A DNA stretch of 64,000 nucleotides, taken from Mycobacteriales bacterium. GTDB lineage: Bacteria > Actinomycetota > Actinomycetes > Mycobacteriales > CADCTP01. The stretch spans positions 1 through 64,000 of the forward strand of contig DASYKU010000096.1 in assembly GCA_035995165.1 (NCBI GenBank), in the 5' to 3' direction. The notes beneath the pieces were generated by a model. That model had not been told where the DNA came from, made no database searches, and saw only the letters and a list, made by a program, of their open reading frames with translations. Of the stretch, positions 33,316 to 41,724 are shown piece by piece. The position numbers and the translations under genes are program-made. How positions within the stretch are numbered: the first letter of the stretch is position 1; every line of letters starts with the position of its first letter.

Positions 33316-34114
33316 CACGACCGCGGCACCGGCGACCGTCCCCGGCCCGCGCCGCCGGCGGCTGCCCGGCACCGGCGTCCTCGGCCTGATCGGCCTGGTC
33401 GTCGTGCTCGGCGCCTGGCAGGTCTCGACCTGGGCCGGCTGGGTCGACCCGACGTTCTCCAGCTCCCCGATCGGGGCGATCAGGGCGCTCGGCGACCTGC
33501 AGCGCTCGGGCAACCTCTGGCCGCCGCTGCTGTCCACGCTGCAGTCGGTGTTCGTCGGCATGCTGATCTCGCTGGCCGCCGGCATCCCGATCGGCCTGCT
33601 GATCGGACGCAGCCGGCTGCTCTACGGCCTGACCGAGCCGATCGTCAGCATCATGTACTCGGTGCCGTTCGTGGTCTTCCTGCCGATCATCATCTTCTGG
33701 TTCGGCATCGGCGGTCAGGCCCGCATCGTCATCGTGGTCTGGAGCGCGATCTTCCCGCTGCTCATCAACGTCGTCGCCGGCGCCCGCAACGTCGAGCAGA
33801 ACTACCTGCAGGTGGCCCGGGTCTTCTGCGCCTCCCGCGGGCTGACCCTGCGCTCGGTCGCCTTCCCGGCGACGCTGCCGTACATCCTGGCCGGGGTCCG
33901 GCAGGCCGTCGGCCGCGCGCTCGTCGGCGCCATCGTGGCCGAGCTGTTCATGGGCAACGAGGGTCTCGGCTACGTCGTGCAGAAGGAGACCTCCGACTTC
34001 CAGATGGACGACGCGATGGCCGCGATCGTCGTCATCGCCGTGCTCGCGGTCGCGCTGACCCGCGGCGTCGCCTGGGTCGAGCACCGCTTCACCTTCTGGT
34101 CCAGCTCCGTCTGA
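33287..34114 (+). CDS. ABC transporter permease, SsuC/TauC type
   Basis: A 275-residue permease with a Pro/Arg-rich cytoplasmic start and six membrane helices. The coupling loop reads QVARVFCASRGLTLRSVAFPATLPYILAGVRQAVGRAL, as expected for the BPD_transp_1 fold, and ELFMGNEGLGYVV is the family signature. It should pair as a homodimer with the ATPase before it. The start at 33287 lies inside the ATPase gene, so the two are coupled. Confidence 0.92.
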   Translation: MTTTHVSPASTTAAPATVPGPRRRRLPGTGVLGLIGLVVVLGAWQVSTWAGWVDPTFSSSPIGAIRALGDLQRSGNLWPPLLSTLQSVFVGMLISLAAGIPIGLLIGRSRLLYGLTEPIVSIMYSVPFVVFLPIIIFWFGIGGQARIVIVVWSAIFPLLINVVAGARNVEQNYLQVARVFCASRGLTLRSVAFPATLPYILAGVRQAVGRALVGAIVAELFMGNEGLGYVVQKETSDFQMDDAMAAIVVIAVLAVALTRGVAWVEHRFTFWSSSV

Positions 34115-34141
34115 GCCCTCTCCCCCGCCGGAGGAATCCCC

Positions 34142-35161
34142 ATGCGCACCCGTACCCGACCGCTGCTGATCGCGGCTGTCTCCGCCGCCGCGCTGCTGCT
34201 GGCCGCCTGCGGCAAGCCCGCCGCGTCCGGCGGCGGCGCCGCCGCCGGCTCGATGTCGATGACGATCGGCTACACCGCCATCGGCGCCGCGTACGACGAT
34301 CTCTACGTCTGCCAGGACCAGGGCGTCTTCGCCAAGAACGGGCTCACCGTCAAGCTCACGCTGCTCAACAGCAGCTCCCAGCTGTTCGCGGCGCTGGCCA
34401 GCAACAGCGTGCAGATCGGCGTCGGGGTGGCCCAGTCGACCGCGGCCGGGGCGCTGAACGGGGTGCCGCTGAAGTACGTCGCGCTGCCGATCCCGCACTA
34501 CTACGTGGAGATGTGGGGCAAGTCGACGCTGACCTCGAGCGCGGCCGATCTCAAGGGCAAGAAGATCGGGCTCAGCTCGCCCGGTTCGCTCGGCGATGCG
34601 TCGATCGACGCCTGGCTGGCCGAGCAGGGGCTGACCGACAAGGACATCAAGAAGACGTTCCTGAAGAGCACGCCGGCCGAGGTGACCGCGCTGGAGAAGG
34701 GCGCGGTGGACGCGATCGTGACCCAGCCGCCGACCGGGACGCAGACCCGGGCCAAGGGCTTCAAGAAGATCATGGACTTCACCCGGTTCCCGGCCGCGGC
34801 CAACGCGTACACGGTCAAGGCGGACTACGACACGACGAACTCCAAGGCCGTGGCCGCGTTCGTGAAGTCCGAAGTGGAGTGCCTGTCGATCCTGCACAAC
34901 GACGAGAAGACCGCGATCGCCAGCATCATCAAGCACAGCGGGAACGACGACCCGACGCTGGCGAAGTACTCCTACGACTTCTTCAACCCGCTCTGGGCCA
35001 GGACGCCGACCGTCGACCCAGGGCTGCTGACCAAGGCGTTCCAGGCCGCGGCCCAGGACAAGGGCCTCGACCCGCCCGCGAACGCCGACCAGTACGTCGA
35101 CAACAGCTACGTCGACGCGCTGCAGAAGCAGGGCTACATCGACTCGCTCTACAGGGACTGA
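34142..35161 (+). CDS. ABC transporter substrate-binding lipoprotein, NMT1/SsuA type
   Basis: A 339-residue lipoprotein with lipobox LAAC (Cys ~23) and a Gly/Ala spacer. The mature domain begins SMTIGYTAIGAAYDDLYVCQDQGVFAKNGLTVKL, the NMT1/THI5-like start, and continues with LKGKKIGLSSPGSLGDASIDAWL and ALEKGAVDAIVTQPP. Such proteins bind small acids such as sulfonates, phthalate or nitrate-like ligands. It is followed after 4 bp by a UbiD-type decarboxylase, so the ligand is more likely an unsaturated or aromatic carboxylate than taurine. That substrate is inference from context. Confidence 0.9.
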   Translation: MRTRTRPLLIAAVSAAALLLAACGKPAASGGGAAAGSMSMTIGYTAIGAAYDDLYVCQDQGVFAKNGLTVKLTLLNSSSQLFAALASNSVQIGVGVAQSTAAGALNGVPLKYVALPIPHYYVEMWGKSTLTSSAADLKGKKIGLSSPGSLGDASIDAWLAEQGLTDKDIKKTFLKSTPAEVTALEKGAVDAIVTQPPTGTQTRAKGFKKIMDFTRFPAAANAYTVKADYDTTNSKAVAAFVKSEVECLSILHNDEKTAIASIIKHSGNDDPTLAKYSYDFFNPLWARTPTVDPGLLTKAFQAAAQDKGLDPPANADQYVDNSYVDALQKQGYIDSLYRD

Positions 35162-35165
35162 CGGC

Positions 35166-36623
35166 ATGGGCGTCTCCCTCGAGGACATCGTCGACCTGCG
35201 CAGCTGGCTGGAGGCCGTCGACGGGCTGGGCGAGCTACGCAGCGTCGAGTCGGCCGACTGGGACCTGGAGATCGGCGCGCTGTCCGAGCTGAACTACAAG
35301 CAGCCCTCGCCGCGGGCGCTGCTGTTCGACCGGATCACCGGCTACCCGGCCGGGGCGCGGGTGCTCACCGGCAGCCTCAGCACGGCCCGGCGGCTCGGAC
35401 TGACGCTGCGGCTCGGCGACGACCTCGACGACCGGTCGCTGGTGCAGGCGCTGCGCAGCCGGCCGGCGGCCTGGATCGAGGGTTCCCCGCGGTTCCCGGC
35501 CCGGACGGTCTCCGCCGGCCCGGTCACCGAGCACGTCGTCCGCGGCACCGACGTGGACCTGCTGGCCTTCCCGGTGCCGCGCTGGCACGAGGGCGACGGC
35601 GGACGCTACATCGGCACCGGTTGCGCGGTGATCACCACCGACCCGGACGACCCCGCGGACGTCAACGCGGGGGCGTACCGGATCCAGGTGCAGGACGGCG
35701 GCCGGGCCGCGAGCGTGAACATCGAGGCCGGCAAGCACGGCGCGATGCACGTCCGGAAGTGGTTCGCCAAGGAGGGCCGGGCACCGGTGGTGGCCACGCT
35801 GGGCCAGGACCCGCTGCTGCTCATCGTGGCCGGGACCGAGGTGCCGCGCGGAGTGTCCGAACTGGACTATGCCGGCGCGGTCATGGGGCGGCCGCTGGAG
35901 GTGGTGGCGGGCGAGCTGACCGGGCTGCCGATCCCGGCCACCGCGGAGATCGCCATCGAAGGCTGGCTCTACCCGGACCAGAAGGCCGACGAGGGACCGT
36001 TCGGGGAGTGGACCGGCTACTACAGCGGCGGTTCCGAGCAGGTGCTGACGATGACGGTCGAGCGGCTCTACCACCGCGGCGACCCGATCCTGCTGGGCGC
36101 GCCGCCCGGCAAGCCGCCGCACGACTACTCCTACATGCGCAGCGTGATGAAGTCGGCGATGATCCACGACGCGCTGGTCGCGACCGGGCTGCCGGGGCTG
36201 GAGAGCGTCTGGGCGCACGAGGTCGGCGGCGGCCGGCAGCTGCTCGCGGTGTCGGTGCACCAGCAGTACCCGGGGCACGTCCGGCAGGCCGGGCTGCTGG
36301 CCTCGCAGCTGCCCGCGGCCGCGTACATGAACAAGTTCGTCATCGTGGTCGACGGCGACGTGGACGCCCGCAGCCTCAACGACGTCATGTGGGCGGTCTG
36401 CACCCGGACCGAGCCCGGCGAGGACATCGACGTGCTCCGCCGGACCTGGGGCAGCCGGGTCGACCCGATGCGGCCGCGCGGCGCGCCGCCGTACAACACG
36501 CGTGCCATCATCGACGCCTGCCGGCCCTTCGAACGGCTGGAGGAGTTCCCCCGCGTCGCCGAGGCGAGCCGGGAGCTCCTCGACCGGGTGGCCGCGAAGT
36601 GGCCGCGCCTGCTGGGGGGCTGA
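35166..36623 (+). CDS. UbiD-family prenylated-FMN decarboxylase
   Basis: A 485-residue enzyme that should reversibly decarboxylate an alpha,beta-unsaturated or (hetero)aromatic acid using prenyl-FMN. Residues matching the cofactor and metal site of fungal Fdc1 are all present at nearly the same numbers: N167 and R172 (DVNAGAYRIQ), H191 (EAGKHG), E232 (SELDY), and the catalytic pair E276 and E281 (ADEGPFGEWTGYY). It begins 4 bp after the binding-protein stop, so uptake and decarboxylation are co-expressed. The UbiX flavin prenyltransferase needed to make the cofactor is not in the window. Candidate substrates include aromatic, furan or pyrrole carboxylates; sequence alone does not choose. Confidence 0.9.
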   Translation: MGVSLEDIVDLRSWLEAVDGLGELRSVESADWDLEIGALSELNYKQPSPRALLFDRITGYPAGARVLTGSLSTARRLGLTLRLGDDLDDRSLVQALRSRPAAWIEGSPRFPARTVSAGPVTEHVVRGTDVDLLAFPVPRWHEGDGGRYIGTGCAVITTDPDDPADVNAGAYRIQVQDGGRAASVNIEAGKHGAMHVRKWFAKEGRAPVVATLGQDPLLLIVAGTEVPRGVSELDYAGAVMGRPLEVVAGELTGLPIPATAEIAIEGWLYPDQKADEGPFGEWTGYYSGGSEQVLTMTVERLYHRGDPILLGAPPGKPPHDYSYMRSVMKSAMIHDALVATGLPGLESVWAHEVGGGRQLLAVSVHQQYPGHVRQAGLLASQLPAAAYMNKFVIVVDGDVDARSLNDVMWAVCTRTEPGEDIDVLRRTWGSRVDPMRPRGAPPYNTRAIIDACRPFERLEEFPRVAEASRELLDRVAAKWPRLLGG

Positions 36624-36643
36624 ACCGTGCCGGAGAGGGAACG

Positions 36644-37375
36644 ATGACGTATGCGCTGGAGACGGGGATCCGCGGCCAGCTCGGCCGGCGGGAACTGCTG
36701 CGGGTGCTCGGGCGCACCGGCGAGAGCACCGTCGACGAGGTCGTGGTCACCGTCGGCAGCGACATCATCGAGGGCCGCCTGCTGCCGGGGGACGACCTCA
36801 ACTCGGTCGAGCTGTCCCGGCACTTCGGCACCAGCCGCACCCCGGTCCGGGAGGCGCTGCTGACCCTGGAGCGGGAGGGGTTCGTGGAGATCACGGCCCG
36901 CCGCCGGCCCCGGGTCGCCTCGCTCGACATCCAGGAGGTGCGCGAGCTCTACCGGGTCCGCGCCCACCTGTACGCGATGGTCAGCCGGACGGTCGTGGAC
37001 GTCGCGACCCAGGCCGACCTGGGCCGGCTGCACGAGCTGCAGGCGGAGCTGACGGCCGCGGTCCGGGACGAGGACGTGGACCGCTACTTCTGGACCAACG
37101 TCCAGGTCCGCAACACCGAGGCCGCGATCACCGGCAACCGGACGCTCTGCCGGGTCCTGGACAGCCTGGGGCTGCGGATGCTGCAGCTGCGGCACATCAG
37201 CCTGTCGCTGCCGGGCCGGATCCAGAAGTCCGTGCTCGACCACGAGCGGCTGCTGCGCGCGTACGAGGACCGGGACGGGGACCTGGCCGCGGCGCTGACG
37301 TCCTCGCTGGTGATGCGCGGGCTGACCGCGATCGAGGGCTCCGGGTGGACCGGCCGGGTCCGGCGCGACAACTGA
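36644..37375 (+). CDS. GntR-family (FCD-type) transcriptional regulator
   Basis: A 243-residue regulator from ATG 36644, with GGAGAGGGA upstream. The winged helix is at residues ~30-90: IIEGRLLPGDDLNSVELSRHFGTSRTPVREALLTLEREGFVEI is the classic GntR DNA-binding motif. The C-terminal helical domain (VRELYRVRAHLYAMVSRTVV..., ...HERLLRAYEDRDGDLAAALTSSLVMRG) fits the FadR/FCD effector fold. It lies inside the island on the same strand. It is the best candidate to bind the GTCGAC-centred palindromes at 32227 and 32402, though that link is inferred. Confidence 0.88.
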   Translation: MTYALETGIRGQLGRRELLRVLGRTGESTVDEVVVTVGSDIIEGRLLPGDDLNSVELSRHFGTSRTPVREALLTLEREGFVEITARRRPRVASLDIQEVRELYRVRAHLYAMVSRTVVDVATQADLGRLHELQAELTAAVRDEDVDRYFWTNVQVRNTEAAITGNRTLCRVLDSLGLRMLQLRHISLSLPGRIQKSVLDHERLLRAYEDRDGDLAAALTSSLVMRGLTAIEGSGWTGRVRRDN

Positions 37376-37385
37376 GGAGGTTCAC

Positions 37386-38321
37386 GTGCTGGACACGAGA
37401 CGGCTGACGATCTTCTGCGTGGTCGCGGCCGAGGGGTCGCTGACCGCGGCCGCCACCCGGCTGCACTTCACCCAGTCCGCGGTCTCCCAGCAGATGGCGA
37501 TCCTCGAGCGCGAGGTCGGCACGCCGCTGCTGGAACGGCTGCCGCGCGGGGTCCGGCTCACCTCGGCCGGCGCGGTGCTGGCCGAGCGGGCCGGTGCCGT
37601 GCTGGGCGAGCTGTCCGCGATCGAGCGGGAGCTGCGGCGGCTCGGCGACCGGCCCGAGCCGGTCACGCTGGGCACGTTCTCCACCGCCGGCGCGCACCTG
37701 ATCCCGCTGGTCGTCTCGGCCTACCGGGAGCGGCACGACGACACCCGGCTGGTGGTCGTGCCGTCCCAGCCCGACGACGTCGCGGTCCAGCTGACCGAGG
37801 GCTCGGTCGACGTCGCGCTGCTCTGGGACTACGACTTCGCGCCCCGCTCGATGCCGCGGCTGCACCGCGAGCACCTGCTCGACGACCCGCTCTACGTGCT
37901 GCTGCCGACCGGGCACCCGCTGGCCGGCCCCGAGACCATGCCGCTGCGGCTGGCCGACCTCGCCCACGAGGCCTGGATCGCCCGCGCCCACAAGGCCCCG
38001 TACGACCAGGCGCTGGAGTGCATGGGGCGGCTGGCCGGGTTCGAGCCGGACGTCGCGTTCCGGACGCCGGACTACGAGTCGGTGCAGGGGCTGGTCGCGG
38101 CCGGGATCGGGGTCGGGCTGGTGCCGCGGCTCTCGCTGACCGCGCGGCGGCCGGACGTGGTGGCCCGGCCGGTGCACCAGCCGGCGTTCGTCCGGCACAT
38201 CGACGCGGTCACCCGGCCGGACGGGCCGGCCGACCCGGCGGTGGCGCGGCTGCTGGCCGTGCTGCACGAGATCGCGGCGACGGTCTCGGCCCGGGCCGTA
38301 CCCCTGGCCGCGGTGAGCTGA
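37386..38321 (+). CDS. LysR-family transcriptional regulator
   Basis: A 311-residue LysR protein from GTG 37386, 10 bp after the GntR stop, with GAGGAGG upstream. The N-terminal helix-turn-helix reads LTIFCVVAAEGSLTAAATRLHFTQSAVSQQMAILEREVG. The effector domain (VTLGTFSTAGAHLIPLVVSAYRERHDDTRLVVV...) is a periplasmic-binding-protein-like fold. LysR genes are usually transcribed away from their targets; here it is embedded co-directionally, with ~100 bp before the next gene. It may therefore control the downstream half (38423-44038) from its own short promoter gap. Confidence 0.9.
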   Translation: MLDTRRLTIFCVVAAEGSLTAAATRLHFTQSAVSQQMAILEREVGTPLLERLPRGVRLTSAGAVLAERAGAVLGELSAIERELRRLGDRPEPVTLGTFSTAGAHLIPLVVSAYRERHDDTRLVVVPSQPDDVAVQLTEGSVDVALLWDYDFAPRSMPRLHREHLLDDPLYVLLPTGHPLAGPETMPLRLADLAHEAWIARAHKAPYDQALECMGRLAGFEPDVAFRTPDYESVQGLVAAGIGVGLVPRLSLTARRPDVVARPVHQPAFVRHIDAVTRPDGPADPAVARLLAVLHEIAATVSARAVPLAAVS

Positions 38322-38422
38322 ACCAAGCTGCCCTGAAGGCAGTCATCAGATGGTCCCGCTGGTCGCCCGGACCCCGCCTCTCTACCGTCGGGTGGGGGAA
38401 TCCGACCAGGGAGGACGTCACC

Positions 38423-39427
38423 GTGGACGACCGCACGCCCGTCGTGGACTGCCACGCCCACGTCGTGCCGGAGGCGCTGCTGGCCTCGCTCGACGGCACA
38501 TCCGGTTTCGCCGCGTCCCGGGTGGACGGCGGCTGGCGGCTGGAGCTGCCCGGCGGCGGCACGCGGCTGATCAAGCCGGGCATGACGCAGGCGTCGGCCC
38601 GGGCCGGGTACCTGGAACGGCAGGGCATCGACGCGCAGGTCCTCTCGCCCTGGGTGGACGTGCAGCCGCCGCCGTCGATGCCGGCCGGCGAGGCGCGGTC
38701 CTGGGCCCGGCGGCTGACCCGGGGGCTGCTGGCCGAGGCCGGCCCCGGCGACCGGGTCTTCGCCTCGGTGGCCCTGGACGACCCCGACGACGCGGCCGCG
38801 GATCTCGCCGCGGCGGTCACCGAGGACGGGGCGGCCGGGCTCATCCTCAGCACGAACCCGTACCACGTCCGGGACCTCGCCGACCCGCGGCTGGAGCCGC
38901 TCTGGTCGGCGCTGGAGCAGCTCGGGGTGCCGGCGCTGCTGCATCCGCCGGCGGACGGGCCGGCCCGCTCGCTGCCGGACGCCGAGGAGTACGGCAACAC
39001 CTACTGCCGGCTGGTCGACACGAGTTTCGCGGTGGCGCGGCTGCTGCTGGCCGGGGTGCTGGACCGGCACCCGGGGCTGCGGCTGGTGACCGTGCACGGC
39101 GGCGGGTTCCTGCCGTACCAGAGCCTGCGGCTGGACGGCGGGCACCGGGCCGACGGGCTGTCCGGGCACCGGATCGAGCGCGAGTCGCCCTCGGACTACC
39201 TGGGCGACCTCTACTACGACACGGTCGCGATGAGCCCGGCCGCGATCGCGTTCCTCACCGGCACGGTCGGAGCCGGGCACGTGCTGCTCGGCACCGACTA
39301 TCCCTTCCCGATCGGCGATCCCACGCCGGTCGGCACGGTCACGGCGGCCGGACTGTCCACAGCGGACGAGGCGGCGGTGCTGGGCGGGAACGTGGCCGCG
39401 TTGCTGGGCGGGGGCGTCCATGCCTGA
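38423..39427 (+). CDS. Amidohydrolase-2 (ACMSD-type) family protein
   Basis: A 334-residue TIM-barrel metalloenzyme from GTG 38423, with GGAGG upstream. Metal-site motifs of the ACMSD family are DCHAHVVP (HxH at His11/His13), a mid-barrel histidine in ALLHPPADG, VTVHGGGFLPYQ and the aspartate in LLGTDYPFP. This family holds zinc-dependent non-oxidative decarboxylases (ACMS, gamma-resorcylate, 5-carboxyvanillate, dihydroxypicolinate types) and some hydrolases. Being next to a UbiD enzyme and a molybdenum hydroxylase, it probably handles a ring or ring-cleavage acid. Its stop overlaps the following start by 8 bp. Confidence 0.85.
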   Translation: MDDRTPVVDCHAHVVPEALLASLDGTSGFAASRVDGGWRLELPGGGTRLIKPGMTQASARAGYLERQGIDAQVLSPWVDVQPPPSMPAGEARSWARRLTRGLLAEAGPGDRVFASVALDDPDDAAADLAAAVTEDGAAGLILSTNPYHVRDLADPRLEPLWSALEQLGVPALLHPPADGPARSLPDAEEYGNTYCRLVDTSFAVARLLLAGVLDRHPGLRLVTVHGGGFLPYQSLRLDGGHRADGLSGHRIERESPSDYLGDLYYDTVAMSPAAIAFLTGTVGAGHVLLGTDYPFPIGDPTPVGTVTAAGLSTADEAAVLGGNVAALLGGGVHA

Positions 39428-40340
39428 GGAACCCGCTCCCCCGTCGGGAAACCCGATGCCGTCCGCCGGCGCCCCGGTTTCTCCTCCTGAGCCGGCGTCA
39501 GGTCCATCCACTGTAGACCGCAGTCGGGTCGGGTCTCTCGCGTACGGACGGCGGGGTGACGGCGATCCGGTGATGTTGCTGCACCCGCTGGCGCTGGCCG
39601 GGCCGGTCTGGGACGGCTTCGCCGACCGGCTGGCCGGATCGTACGAGGTGATCACGCCGGATGCCCGCGGGCACGGCGACAGCGGCTGGGACGGCGGTCC
39701 GTTCGACGTCGCCGAGATGGCCGCGGACGTGCTGGCGCTGCTGGACGGGCTGGACCTGGCCCGGGTGCATCTGGTCGGGATGTCGATGGGCGGCAGCGTC
39801 GCGATGACGTTCGCGGCGGCGTACCCGGACCGGGTGGACCGGCTGGTGCTGGCCGACACGACCGCCTGGTACGGCCCGCAGGCGCCGAAGACCTGGTCCG
39901 AGCGGGCCGACGGCGTGCTCGCGACGCCGCGGACGAACCAGGTGCCGTTCCAGGTCGACCGCTGGTTCACCGAGGCCTTCCGGGCCACCCACCCGGCCGA
40001 GGTACGCCGGGTGGTCGGCGTCTTCCTCGACACCGCGTCCCCCGCGCACGCCGAGGCCTGCCGGGCACTGGGGCGCCTCGACGCCCGGGCCGGGCTGGCC
40101 GCGGTGACCGCGCCGACGCTCGCGCTCGCGGGCGAGGAGGACTACGCGACCCCGCCGGCGATGGGCGAGGCGGCCGCCGCCGGGGTGCAGGACGGGCGGG
40201 CGCTGACGCTGCCGGGCCTGCGGCACCTGTCGCTGGTCGAGCGGCCGGAGCTGGCCGCGCTGGTCGGCGCGTTCCTGGCCGGCCACGACCTGCCGGCGCT
40301 GCCCGCGGGCGACTGCGGCTGTGCTCAGGTGACCCCGTGA
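39420..40340 (+). CDS. Alpha/beta hydrolase (enol-lactonase-like)
   Basis: A 306-residue alpha/beta hydrolase. The oxyanion loop is MLLHPLALAGPVWDG, the nucleophile serine is in LVGMSMGGSVAMTFA, the acid is in LALAGEEDYATPP and the histidine is in LPGLRHLSLVERP. The layout resembles 3-oxoadipate enol-lactonase (PcaD) and related ring-cleavage product hydrolases. A Pro-rich ~35-residue N-terminal extension precedes the fold and a Cys-rich tail (GDCGCAQ) follows it, both unusual; a start further in is possible. It overlaps the genes on both sides, so it is part of the same operon. Substrate unknown. Confidence 0.85.
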   Translation: MPEEPAPPSGNPMPSAGAPVSPPEPASGPSTVDRSRVGSLAYGRRGDGDPVMLLHPLALAGPVWDGFADRLAGSYEVITPDARGHGDSGWDGGPFDVAEMAADVLALLDGLDLARVHLVGMSMGGSVAMTFAAAYPDRVDRLVLADTTAWYGPQAPKTWSERADGVLATPRTNQVPFQVDRWFTEAFRATHPAEVRRVVGVFLDTASPAHAEACRALGRLDARAGLAAVTAPTLALAGEEDYATPPAMGEAAAAGVQDGRALTLPGLRHLSLVERPELAALVGAFLAGHDLPALPAGDCGCAQVTP

Positions 40341-41230
40341 AGCCGAACCGGTTCTCCTACCACGCTCCGTCCACAGTGGACGAGGCGGTAGCCCTGCTGG
40401 CCGGGTACGGCGAGGACGGCAAGGTCCTCGCCGGCGGGCAGAGCCTGCTGCCGCTGATGAACTTCCGGATGGCCGCGCCCGAGCACCTCGTCGACATCAA
40501 CCGGCTGCCGGACCTGGACCGCCCCCGCCGGACGGCGACGGGGTGGCACTTCCCGGCCCTGGTCCGGCAGCGGACGGTCGAGCGCTCGGCCGAGGTCGCC
40601 CGCGACCTGCCGCTGCTGACCACCGCGCTGACCCACGTCGCGCACCCGCAGATCCGCAACCGGGGCACGATCTGCGGCAGCCTGGCCCACGCCGACCCGG
40701 CCGCCGAGCTGCCGGCCGTGATGACCGCGCTCGGCGCCCGGATGCACGTCCGCTCGGCCCGGGGCGAGCGGGAGGTCCCGGCCGCGGAGTTCTTCCTGTT
40801 CCACCTCACCTCGGCGCTGGAACCGGACGAGCTGCTGACCGGGGTGTCGGTGGACGACCTGGCCGCCGGCACCGGCACGGCGTTCCGCGAGTTCGCGACC
40901 CGGCGCGGCGACTTCGCGCTGGCCGCGGTGGCCGCGGTCGTGGTCCGCGACGACACCGGCACGGTGACCGGCTGCCGGCTGGTCGCGGCCGGCGTCGGCG
41001 CGACCCCGGTCCGGCTGTCCGGCGCCGAGCGCGCCGCGACCGGCGGCCGGCTGGAACCCGCGGCGCTCGCGGCCGTGGAGGACGCCGCCCGGCGGGAGAC
41101 CGACCCGCTCGGCGACCTGCACGCCGGGGCCGGGCAACGCCGCCGGCTGGTCGGCGTGCTGGCCCGCCGGGCCCTCGACGACCTGGTCGACCAGGTCGAC
41201 CGGGTCGACCTCAGGGAGGACGCCGCATGA
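40337..41230 (+). CDS. FAD-binding medium subunit of a molybdenum hydroxylase (CoxM-like)
   Basis: A 297-residue FAD protein from GTG 40337, overlapping the hydrolase stop. The first FAD motif is LAGGQSLLPLMNFRMAAPEHLVDIN. The second is HPQIRNRGTICGSLAHADPAAELPA, the TIGG/SLAHADP hallmark of the xanthine dehydrogenase family. It would pass electrons from the iron-sulfur subunit to an acceptor. Codons 12-15 (Ser-Thr-Val-Asp) are written with the 13-bp palindrome. It is coupled to the next subunit through ATGA. Confidence 0.92.
   Translation: MKPNRFSYHAPSTVDEAVALLAGYGEDGKVLAGGQSLLPLMNFRMAAPEHLVDINRLPDLDRPRRTATGWHFPALVRQRTVERSAEVARDLPLLTTALTHVAHPQIRNRGTICGSLAHADPAAELPAVMTALGARMHVRSARGEREVPAAEFFLFHLTSALEPDELLTGVSVDDLAAGTGTAFREFATRRGDFALAAVAAVVVRDDTGTVTGCRLVAAGVGATPVRLSGAERAATGGRLEPAALAAVEDAARRETDPLGDLHAGAGQRRRLVGVLARRALDDLVDQVDRVDLREDAA
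40369..40381. repeat. 13-bp palindrome GTCCACAGTGGAC (copy 5)
   Basis: Exact copy near the 5' end of the FAD-subunit gene, encoding Ser-Thr-Val-Asp. Confidence 0.8.
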
Positions 41231-41724
41231 CCGAGCAGGAGCCGGCCCCGGGCGAGGTGGTCCGGCTGGCCACCACGGTGAACGGCCGCCCGTACGAGGA
41301 GGTGGTCGACAGCCGGTTGACGCTGGCCGACTTCCTGCGCGGCCGGCTGCGGCTGACCGGCACCCACCTCGGCTGCGAGCACGGCGTCTGCGGCGCCTGC
41401 ACCGTCCTGCTCGACGGCGCCGCGGTCCGGTCCTGCCTGATGCTCGCGGTCCAGGCCGAGGGCCACGCGGTCGAGACGGTGGAGAGCCTGGCCCCGGACG
41501 GCGAGCTGAACCCGCTGCAGGAGGCGTTCAGCGCCCGGCACGCCGTCCAATGTGGATTCTGCACCAGCGGCTTCCTGATGAGCGCGACCGAGGCGCTGCG
41601 GGCGGGTCCGGTCCGGACCGAGGAGGAGGCCCGGGACGTGCTGTCCGGCAACATCTGCCGCTGCACCGGGTACGCCGGCATGGTCAGGGCACTCCTGGAC
41701 GTGTCCGGAGTGGACGGTGAGTAG
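41227..41724 (+). CDS. 2Fe-2S small subunit of a molybdenum hydroxylase (CoxS-like)
   Basis: A 165-residue protein with two [2Fe-2S] sites. The plant-type ferredoxin cluster is in GCEHGVCGACTVLLDG, with its fourth cysteine in RSCLML. The helical-bundle cluster has CGFC and CRCTGY. Length and order match small subunits of the xanthine oxidase family. It carries electrons from the molybdenum centre to FAD. Its ATG overlaps the medium-subunit stop and its stop lies inside the start of the large subunit, so all three are coupled. Confidence 0.95.
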   Translation: MTEQEPAPGEVVRLATTVNGRPYEEVVDSRLTLADFLRGRLRLTGTHLGCEHGVCGACTVLLDGAAVRSCLMLAVQAEGHAVETVESLAPDGELNPLQEAFSARHAVQCGFCTSGFLMSATEALRAGPVRTEEEARDVLSGNICRCTGYAGMVRALLDVSGVDGE

